A stretch of 64,000 bases of DNA from Metellina segmentata (taxonomy: Eukaryota > Arthropoda > Arachnida > Araneae > Tetragnathidae): positions 10,920,137 through 10,984,136 of the forward strand of contig OX375872.1 in assembly GCA_947359465.1 (NCBI GenBank). The letters are read 5' to 3'. Positions within the stretch are counted from its first letter, which is position 1. Each line of letters starts with the position of its first letter. Under the pieces are notes generated by a model that was given only the letters and a program-made list of their open reading frames with translations, did not search any database and was not told where the DNA came from. Below are positions 55,196-64,000 of the stretch, one piece after another. Position numbers and translations under genes: made by a program.

Positions 55196-56496
55196 CACAG
55201 AATAGGAAAAAAAACTTTTTGGAGCGCAATGGAAAACACAATGGATTGCAAAAGGAAATTTTGGAAATCAATTATCGCGCATTTTACGTTCCATGCTGGG
55301 GTCATAGTCTCAATTTGGTAGTCAATGATGCTTCAAATATTACGTACAAAACTGTGAATTTTTTAAATACCATTCAAGAAATATACGTTTTCTTTTCATC
55401 ATCTACAAAAAGATGGTTGATAATTTGCAAACACTTACCAGATTTCAAATTAAAAGCTTTAAGTGCTGCGCGATGGTCTTGCAGAGTCGATGCAGTCAAA
55501 CCATTACGGTATCACCTCGAAAAAATATTTAATGCTTTGCTGGAAATATCTGATAATTCATCGGAATGGGATTGTACTACATCTCACAAAGCTCATTCGC
55601 TTGCTTTGAACATTCAAAATTATAGATTTATTTGCTTGGTTGTAATTTGGCTCGATATTTTAAATAAAATTAATGCTCGGAGTAAAATGATGCAAAGCCC
55701 CACAGTAAATACTCAAATCTGTATAAATTTTTTAAATAAGTTGATTGATAAGTTCACAGAATATCGTACAGATGAACACTTTGAAAGGGTGTTAGAAGAA
55801 GCAACCAATGTAGCTCACGAACTTAATGTAGAAACAGATTTCTCACCAATAAACATAATTCGTCCAAGAAGAAAACCAACACTATTTCAAAATTAACATA
55901 GTGATGAAGTTTTACTAGACCCCAAAATCAAATACAAAGTAGAGTTTTTTTTTTCAGAATCCTATATCAAACATTAACTTCTTTAAAGGATAGATTCTAG
56001 GAGTTAAAAACATTTACTGACGTATTTAGCATTTTGAGAAATAACTTTTTAATTACTTCAATGATGAATTAATGAAACATTGTAAAGATTTAAATCTGAA
56101 GCTTAAGACGATTCGAGTAGTGAAACAGACATTGACTGTAATGATTTGTTTAATGAAATCAATGCTTTAAAGTTTCTATTTTCCAGAAAACCAGTCTAAT
56201 GATCCACAAACCATATTACAATATATATTTTTACAAATGACTTAATTTCAACATTTCCGAACACAGCAACAGCACTAAGAATATTACTTACATTGCCGGT
56301 TTCAGTTGCATCTGGTGAAAGGTCTTTTTCAAAGTTACAAATTATAAAAAAACTAAGACGATCAACAATGCACCAGCAAAGACTAAGTAATTTAGCTATA
56401 GTTACAATTGAACATGAAATCTTAGACAGCTTGGATACAAGAAAATTGATAGCAGATTTCGCAAATATAATGGCAAGAAGAGGTCAATTTCTGTAG
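55196..56496 (+). pseudogene. hAT transposase pseudogene (ZMYM1-like)
   Basis: Open from 55196 to 55896: YVPCWGHSLNLVVNDAS, FFSSSTKRWLIICKHLPD, LKALSAARWSCRVDAVKPLR, the RNase H-fold hAT core as in ZMYM1/DUF4371 proteins. After stops and frameshifts, 56290-56496 reads LPVSVASGERSFSKLQIIKK and MHQQRLSNLAIVTIEHEIL, the hAT C-terminal dimerisation domain. The N-terminal zinc finger is missing. An annotated start at 54991 would lie in the Helitron and is not real. Confidence 0.9.
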
Positions 56497-56599
56497 ATAA
56501 ATATTTATGTGGTTTTACATTAAAAGAAACAAAATTAACCAAGTAATAAAAATAAATAGTTTTTCTTTGTAAGGTATTTCTTTTCTTTTTTCACGCCCT

Positions 56600-56714
56600 T
56601 ATGCAACAACACTAAAGAGCCTTTCTAGCAAGCTCAGCGTAGGTAGTTGTAGTTAAACAGGGGCGGCATAGTCGCAATTGCGCGTGGCCGTTCAAACAGC
56701 TAGCGGCGGGCCTG
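56600..56714 (+). repeat. Right end of the hAT element
   Basis: Ends CGGCGGGCCTG at 56714, complementary to a CAGGCCCGCCG hAT-type TIR, preceded by a GGGGCGGCATAG motif, 100 to 220 bp after the transposase stop. No left TIR was found, so the element is 5'-truncated. Confidence 0.55.
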
Positions 56715-57099
56715 AGTACAGCACCATAAAATACAAACTTTTTTCCGGGTTGCAGAATGCACTTTGTCTCTGAGTAGAATGTTTTGGTAGATGTTTCAAA
56801 TATTTTTCCTCGTATTTCCCATGAATCGGGATTTAGATTTTTTTTTATCTGCAGTGGAAGTGCAGATGTTGATTGTGCATTTTTATCAATTAAAATAAAC
56901 GATTCAGCACATTGCAAGGTTTCAGAGCTTCATGTTTTGACCAATTGTTTTATAAATAGTGTATGCATTCTAAAAAAACAATAGATGCATCAAAAAAAAA
57001 AAAGAATGTATGTGGTGACACTATTTTTTACATTGGTCAAATTTATAATTAGTTGATAGCAGATCAAATTTATCCACTGCATTCATTTTTTCATTATAA

Positions 57100-58535
57100 T
57101 TAACCCATTAACGCCCAGCGTCCTTATTTGAGGACAGTGGATAAAAGACCATGAAGAATATTTTTATTTTACGGAAACGATTGTTTGTTCTGCACGACGG
57201 TAGATGGTATTACCAGAAAGAATTCCACAAATTATCAAGTATATGTGGTTATTTAGAACTCTGTGATATGGATCGTCATTTCGTGTTTTTTCATGTCTCA
57301 CACTTGTATTTGCTTTCTGTCTAGCTACATTGCCTAAATTGTAGGTAAAACAATTTATTTTTACTAGTATTTCAAATAAAAGTACTATATAAAATTATAA
57401 TAAAAAATTAATTTCTTTTGAAAAAAATTTTGTTCTTAACAATTACATCCAATTTTGCTGTCCTCAATTGAGGACGCTGTGCGTTGCAGCCAACTTTTTT
57501 CAAATTTCAGGAGTATTACAATTTTTGTATTTTGTCGTGTAATAATTGAATTAAAAATTATTTAGACTTTTATAAGGTAAATAGTCATTATGTTCCTAAA
57601 ACAAAGTATAAGTAATTATAATGGCTCCTAGGTTCTTAACGATTTCAGAAGCTCATGAATATTTATTTTTTGAACAAATTGAAACTGACATCATCGGAAT
57701 TCCACTTAATGTAGATGATCTTACTGATGAAGAGGAGCTTGACGATGAAAGCACAGCTTTAGCTGAAGTATGTGATATTGCAGGAACAGCTGAAATCGAA
57801 ATTTCCGAAGATCCAAACACCCCGGATACAAAACTCTGTGACTAGAATTGTGTTCAAAACTAAAATAGTGGCACTATAAGAGACAACAGGATGTCCTATG
57901 AAATCTCGGAAAGAAATAGAAACAAAAGGGTTTTATGAGCATAAATTTGATATGGAAAATTAAATTTTAATAGTCAGATGAAACGACAATAAGTCTGTTA
58001 CTTTGGCAACAAATTCTGAACTCATTAATTCTGCATTCCTTGTTTCTCCATATATCATACCAAACCAAAGAATTGATACATATTTTGTGTAAATTTGTAT
58101 GTATTTTGTTTGTGTATCATATATGTGCATCTTGTTCTCAGTCATTCTCCATAAAAAAAATGTCCTTTTTATCAATTGTCATAGTTCGCACAAAACTGAA
58201 ATTGTAGCATTGAACATAACTCCGTTTGAGATGAATTGTCATTAAAAGATAAATAAATAAGAGTTTAAAATTAATTTTATCTTAAAATTTAATAGAATAC
58301 TGTAACTAGTTCATTTTTACATCTATTACATGTTGTTTTCGAATATTCTGACTTCACTGAATTTCTTGTTTTTTTTTCACTGGAACGCCCAGCGTCCTCA
58401 AATGAAGAATTTTAAAACTAAATCACAAATTGATTGAATTTTTGTTTTTTTGCATTCAGAAGGTCATAATTACATAGATTTGAGATAATCATGAAAATAT
58501 TTTGAGCAGAAATAATTCGGGCGTTAATGGGTTAA
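57100..58535 (+). mobile_element. piggyBac element (TTAA-flanked)
   Basis: TTAA at 57100-57103 and 58532-58535. TIR CCCATTAACGCCC at the left and GGGCGTTAATGGG at the right, with subterminal CAGCGTCC/GGACGCTG motifs. 1.43 kb, internally deleted. Confidence 0.92.
57621..58040 (+). pseudogene. piggyBac transposase remnant
   Basis: MAPRFLTISEAHEYLFFEQI then an acidic N-terminus (LTDEEELDDEST, ISEDPNTPDT) ends at 57843. Downstream, in other frames, SRKEIETKGFYEHKFDMEN and VRWNDNKSVTLATNSE resemble the C-terminal half of piggyBac transposase. The catalytic middle is deleted. Confidence 0.8.
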
Positions 58536-58618
58536 CAAGAGACAAGCAATTGAAATCTTATCCCCAATTTAATCTTTTTTCTGTACTACTGTTTCTACCT
58601 GATTTGGATCATATAAGA

Positions 58619-59159
58619 CTAGCCACTGTGTGGCTAGCATGGCATTGCCCATGCCAGTTGCTTTTGTGGGGTTATTGGTCTGCTTCACAAACCAAATGGG
58701 AATTCGTAGAATATTGGATAACAGTCATAACAGCGTTGCGATGGAGTTGGTTTGAACCAAATGAGAATTCGTAGCCAATTGGATAATAACAGCCATAACA
58801 GAGTTACCCGTGACAGTTCTTTTCGTGGGAGTCACATTGCCCGTGGTGTTGGTTTGCTCCGGAAACCAAAAAATATAAATATTTAATTGATAAATTATTT
58901 ATTAAAATAAAATGTATAATCCATTACAATTTCCAATCTTTAATGATCGCTGAGATAGAAAAAAAAGCAATGAAGAACACCAGTGATAACTTGAATTTCT
59001 TTTGCTTCACTCAAATTCATTTATCAGGAAATCAAAATCGAAGGTCATTCGAATCTGTTTGCAACCATTAGACCATTTACGGAGGGTGAAAAAAACTTGG
59101 CATGGTTCCAAAGGCTGACGTCAATAGTGACACGAGGGAGAAAAGCCTACATTTTGGTG

Positions 59160-59202
<43 letters not shown>

Positions 59203-59388
59203 AATTCCAAAAGAAAGATCAGTGAAAAAAACTATTAAATTCATTTAGATTGAATTTTAAAATTCGTCGCGACCCAAAAATTGCAAAAAATTCAAACTAC
59301 CTGTGTGCCAAATCCCATTACTGTAAGAGCCAGATTCGTCAGTACTTTGTGGGCAGAAAGCAAACACTTCCTTTTATAATAGAAAAGA
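58619..59388 (-). mobile_element. Helitron family A, complete (770 bp)
   Basis: Minus-strand 5' TCTTTTCTATTATAAAAGG at 59388, 3' hairpin GCCACACAGTGG then CTAG at 58619. Bases outside are A (5') and T (3'). Contains a (TC)n tract at 59162-59201. Confidence 0.9.
59162..59201 (+). repeat. (TC)20 microsatellite
   Basis: Forty bases of alternating T and C within the Helitron; likely length-variable. Confidence 0.97.
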
Positions 59389-59971
59389 TATATTTCCCTG
59401 TTATCGATCCATCACAACATTGTCAACAACTTACTAATGCGTTTTGACATGTGTAAATTTTGTTTTAGTTATTTACACTTATAGTGTTAGTTCATAGCAT
59501 TGCCAACTCAATGAAAATTTTTAAAACAATTATTTAACTGTATTACTGAGTAATTTTCAACGTTTTGAGGTGAATAAAAAAGTATCCCACCATGCATAAA
59601 AAGCTAAACAAAAGGTTTTTAACCCACCTAACCCCAAAGAATTGGAAGCAATCTGACCATGCATTTATATTAAAAAACTGCCAGACAAGGAAATCAAGAG
59701 CCAAACAAAAGGAATCCTTTTATGATTACATACTAAAATGGTTATTGAATCATATTCCAAGCAGAATTCTAGGCATCAAAGATAACTAGACAATTTCCAG
59801 TTGTCAAAATGTTACAACTAGGTAGTTTCAAAATTATTTTATTTTCATGAATGTGCATAAGTATAGTGTGGTAACTGGAACTTAAACTTTGATAATAGGT
59901 ATTCATATTTTTAGGCTTATTTCTTTACTATATGAACTTCATGAGTCATTGCTGCAATTTTCGAAGTTTTA

Positions 59972-60601
59972 TCTTTATTATAAAAGGAAGTGTATGTCTG
60001 TTGGAGTGTAAGAAACAAAGTCCTAACCAATCTTTGGCACTTACAGTAATGAAATTTGGTACACAGGTAGTCCAATTTTTTTGCAATTTTAGAGTCGCGG
60101 CGAATTTTTAAATTCAATCTAGAACATTTTAAAATTAATTAAATGAAATTTTATTATTATTGCTTTCTTTGAAATGGCAACAGCATAGATATGACAGATT
60201 CTAAATTTATTTTTTCCGTTTCAGTTTTCATTTTGCACGGAGGAATGGATTTTCCAGCACAGACGATAGAAAAAAGAACTACATAACTAAAGTTAAAACT
60301 TTGATTTTTATCTTTTATACTGTTAAAGATGGAGTAAAAATTTGAACGGATTTGAAATCTGCGGAAAATTTGACACCAGATACCTTATACGTTTGATTTG
60401 CTTTTAATAAATAATTTTTCAATTAAATATTTATATTTTTTTATTTGCGAAGCAAACCAACACCACAGGCAATGTGACTTACACAAAAAGAATTGTCACG
60501 GGCAACTAACTCCATTATGGCAATCCAATAGGTTACGAACTCTTATAACCCAACAAAAGCAACTGGCACAGGCAATGCCGGACTAGCCACGCAGTGGCTA
60601 G
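59972..60601 (+). mobile_element. Helitron family A, complete (630 bp)
   Basis: 5' TCTTTATTATAAAAGGAAGT preceded by A (59971); 3' hairpin GCCACGCAGTGG then CTAG followed by T (60602). This is the textbook Helitron A/T insertion and the best reference for the family. Confidence 0.93.
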
Positions 60602-62710
60602 TAGTTCATATGATTAAGAAGCGAAATTCTAGTCTGACTGCCAAGTTTGAATTTGCTTTATATATAATTTTGAAAAATTAAGTACAAATAGGACGGTGAA
60701 TTCTCTAGACTTGAGTAGAAAGAGTACAAGGTGGTAAATAGTGAACCCTTCCCAAGTGAATCCTGCATTTTCAATGTGTGTTAAAAGTGAAAAGGGCAGT
60801 ACAATTAAAATTTCATAGATGTAAAGCTGGACACTAGTTGTACGGTTTTTAATAAATATTCAGGGGGAGCACCCAGTAGATCAATATGCAAGGGCTCCAT
60901 TTTTATCATTCTCTTTTAGGAAGCGATTTAAAAATTTCTTTGAAATATAGTTTTTAGAGTATGCTACCTAGACACTAGTTTTATGAGTGTATGACCAAGA
61001 GACTAGTTTCAGAGTGGGACTTTAGAAACAAAAACTAAGCATCTTGTTCAAACCATCACACTTAAAAACCAAAACTAGAGTATGAACTGTTCGTTTACAC
61101 CCATAGCATACCAATGAACAGTGCAAATGAAAAGCTTGAAAACAGCTATGAAAATTTAGAAAACCTATTAAAGATAAAGAATAAAGGAGTAGAGTTTTCA
61201 CATATAAAAAAATTTAATGCAGTGGCACAACTGAAGGGGGTCGGGGAATATTTTGCTTATTGAAGTCATTGTTGACCCTATTTCCTTTTTCTACAAAATT
61301 TGTCAGCATTTGAATACTTCAATTTTTAAGAAAAATTCAAACAAAGACATTACATTCATTATGAAACTCTAAACAACAATGATGGTTAATCAGCTGTATG
61401 TTTTAGTTCTTTTGTTAGTTAAGGTATAAGGAAATTTTTTTATAAAAATTTGGAATTGGAATTAAAAATTTGGAATTATATTTTCTTTTAAAAAGATCCT
61501 TAGCTATAAAACCAACAGAAAGAAACTAATGAAGGAAAAGATATGCATAATAAAACATTCAATAGTTACAAAAATTCTTGCTTCATAAATTAAGTTTTCA
61601 GCATTCATAACTTTTCTGTTTGCAAATGATATAATGAGCAAGTTATTTAGGGTGTGATCATTTTTAATAGACTGGAAAAATTGAAGCTGGCAAAAATCTG
61701 GACGTTCAATATTGCCCTAGCATCATTTGTAAACAATGTACTAGTAGGGATTAAGGTTTTAATGGCAATTTTCCCCAAAATTAAATATTAAAACGTGAAA
61801 ACTTACATTATTTGATAGTTTGGTCAAGGAAAGATATTTTGGAATTTATAATGGCACATAGATCACAAAAGTAAACAGGAATTTTTAATCAAATACAAAA
61901 AAAGTACGCGATTATGTACACTCGAAGCAAATTGCTGAATGATAGAAAACAAAATAAATAATAAAGTTGAAAAAGGTGGGTCAGTTTCACAACGGAATGA
62001 AATGCATTTGAGTGAAACGATAAACAAAAGACTGTAAGTCATCAGATAATGCGCAAGTTGCTTTCTGTTTACGCTCCCCCTCGCCTCCCCCTTTGTTCTA
62101 ACTTAAAAACAAAAAAGCTTTATCGAAACCAATCGATAGACGCTATAAGTACAAAATAACATGAATCGCTAAAAAACTTACAATTTTCAAACAAATAAAC
62201 CAGTTTCACAACTGACAATACACATCATATTTATCTTCCGAGAACGACATTGGTGCAACACTGGGTTCACATTATGTGTGACCCACTACATCAAAATCAA
62301 TAAATATTATTAGGATGAGAGAGCGTGAATTAGATCTCAATATTGCGAAAAGATATCTAAAATGCTATTTAAACGAGCATTAGATCAATCACACATTATA
62401 AAAAGTTAATACACAATGCAAGACATGGGGAAATACGATACACAAACCAAATACACATTATCAATTATACTGGTCGAAAATTCAAGAGCGAACGAAACTA
62501 AAAATCATGAAAACACAACTAAAATAGCTTGTTGAAAATTGCAGAAATACAAACATTTCGATTCCAGTTACTACAGAATAAAAATATTGTATACAACTAA
62601 GGTAGAAGTACAGCCCTAACAATACCCTCCAAGAAAAGGCTAAACATCTTCATTACATTGAAAAGGAAGCAGTAATTGATCACCTTTGCAATCGATATCG
62701 AAAGACTCAC
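60602..62710. other. Start of TRIP12 intron 1, unrecognised
   Basis: About 2.1 kb free of identifiable transposons next to the probable promoter, in contrast to the rest of the intron. It could carry regulatory sequence; I see no specific site. Confidence 0.4.
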
Positions 62711-62839
62711 CTGGTTTTAACGCGTATATACAATATAGATTTGAGTAAATTATATCACTATTCAAGCGATTTAAATATAGACATTCCAACTACAAATATA
62801 TAGAATCGCTACAACGTTAGTTGACTTCTCACTCAGACT
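62711..62839 (-). other. TRIP12: Probable 5' non-coding exon of TRIP12
   Basis: A consensus donor (CAG/GTGAGT) ends this segment at 62711. No other gene is visible nearby on this strand, and coding exon 1 requires an upstream exon, so this is the best candidate for the 5' UTR. It holds an 8-codon upstream ORF at 62784-62758 (minus). The link to TRIP12 across about 31 kb is inference. Confidence 0.5.
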
Positions 62840-62900
62840 GAGATCATGATCACGACGATTGCTGTCTTGCTTGCTGACGCTTTCCGCGCATGCGCACATT
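62837..62900 (-). promoter_or_regulatory. Probable TRIP12 core promoter with NRF1-type site
   Basis: On the minus strand an arthropod initiator match TCAGTC gives a start near 62839. About 47-56 bp upstream, 62886-62895 is the perfect palindrome GCGCATGCGC, the NRF1 (fly Ewg) binding consensus, common at TATA-less housekeeping promoters. The segment is more GC- and CpG-rich than its surroundings. Confidence 0.5.
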
Positions 62901-64000
62901 ACCGATAAACAGCTGACTAGGAAAAAAGAAAACTGTAGCTATCACTTTTGGAGTGGGTATAAACACGTATTTTTAAGATTTTCCCGAGATGCTATGCAAA
63001 TTCTGAAGCGCGCAAACTGAAATTTCATCAAAGAAACTTTGTCTTGTCTTTACAGTCCTGTAAAAATGTATTGAATTGCCTTCGAAACATTTTTCGTATC
63101 ACCCGAATAGTGACGAGCATTTTTGCAGAAATGCAGAGTCAGCGTGTTAGCTTGAGCGAAAAATAAATAATTTTTGAGACCAATGTGAACGAAATTAATG
63201 AAGGGAAAACAAGTCTAAAAACACGATTAATTGTCAATTTTTAAGATAAACGAGCATTTTTTTTTTAACTTTTACCCACTATATTTGGTGAAAGCTCATA
63301 TTAAAAAAGAACTAGGAAAATCCAGATTTAATGTTATAAATTTAATCACATTTTTGGAAATTGAAATTTTTTTTTGGCATTTTATAAAAAGAAAATGTTT
63401 TTTATGCTTTACATCTTTGGAATGTTCAAATGAAATACGTCGCTTTAGTTTAGTCTAAGACGATTTTTCCCACCTTGTATTATGAACAGAAACAATTAAA
63501 ACTAGACAATAAAGATGTAAGTTTTTTGTGTCCAAGATTTGTATTCAAACCCTGAAACTGTTTGTCATAAATAAAGCGTATCCTCTTAACGTAAGAGACA
63601 ATGGAAAGTTACCCACGGCCTCATGATTCAAGTGCCACTCGATTACCACCTGATTTGTCTTGATTATCAGTACAGTTCAATCTAACTGCGACGACTTCCA
63701 GAGCCTGTAAAAACTATTCACTTTTAATCTATTGGATTTGTATGCTTCTGCGGCCCTTTAGCTATTTTATCAACTCGGAAACATCGACTTATTTTTCTGA
63801 CATTGGTTTGCATAATTAAGGAATAATGGAAAATAAATCAAAATGGAAAAACAAATTTAAAAATATTCAACTGATTTAAATGAAAACTGGCGATAATCGT
63901 TTATCGTATGTTATGTTGCAGAACATAACAGGAGCGTATCAGATAAGTAAAAAATGTTTTGTCCCCAACTTACAAACAACAAGTCATAAATACACATATA
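62901..64000. other. Upstream flank of the probable promoter
   Basis: No gene recognised. If the promoter is bidirectional a divergent transcript could start here, but no coding segment supports it. Confidence 0.35.

Noticed and set aside
54991..55896. 301-codon frame read as one protein starting at 54991
   Set aside because: The first ~50 codons lie inside the Helitron B derivative; only the part after about 55196 is hAT transposase, and it is part of a broken gene.

Overview
The window is eukaryotic nuclear DNA: AT-rich, with spliceosomal introns and many transposons, and no bacterial-style operons. The host gene is conserved across animals. The transposon set (Tc1, mariner, non-autonomous Helitrons, Jockey-like LINEs, hAT, piggyBac, Harbinger-like) fits an arthropod. 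The Tc1 and RNase H-LINE proteins resemble copies I associate with spiders, so an arachnid is my best guess; this is inference, not proof.

The one host gene is TRIP12 (HECT-type E3 ubiquitin ligase, ctrip in flies), on the minus strand. I resolve 18 coding exons between 31434 (start codon) and 824. All have GT/AG boundaries and all reading phases match. They encode about 1,021 N-terminal residues: a basic, Ser-rich disordered region, the armadillo-repeat region and the WWE domain. The rest, including the HECT domain, lies beyond position 1. A likely 5' non-coding exon at 62711-62839, with an initiator-like TCAGTC and an NRF1-type palindrome just upstream, would give a first intron of about 31 kb.

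Almost everything else is intronic mobile DNA. Region 1-18.6 kb: Helitron end, copia remnant with 3' LTR, LINE fragment, a long-TIR transposon abutting exon 7, two MITEs. Region 18.6-31 kb: degraded Jockey-like LINE, a Helitron carrying a foldback element, deleted Tc1, small Helitron. Region 31-45 kb: copia gag fragment, a 3.2 kb hAT-type element (5-bp TATAA duplication) holding a Helitron end and a dead Tc1, a TA-flanked mariner, a TA-flanked Tc1, a pogo-like element, a Helitron, and a LINE with a 10-bp target duplication. Region 45.6-50.6 kb: a four-level nest (Helitron A > Helitron B > Harbinger-like > TA-flanked element). Region 51.6-60.6 kb: Helitron B with internal tandem repeats, hAT end, LINE RNase H fragment, hAT transposase pseudogene, TTAA-flanked piggyBac and two complete short Helitrons. 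Region 60.6-64 kb: largely unannotated, with the probable promoter.

No tRNA, rRNA, CRISPR or novel protein-coding system was seen. The most interesting content is the nested transposon architecture and how close some elements lie to TRIP12 splice sites.
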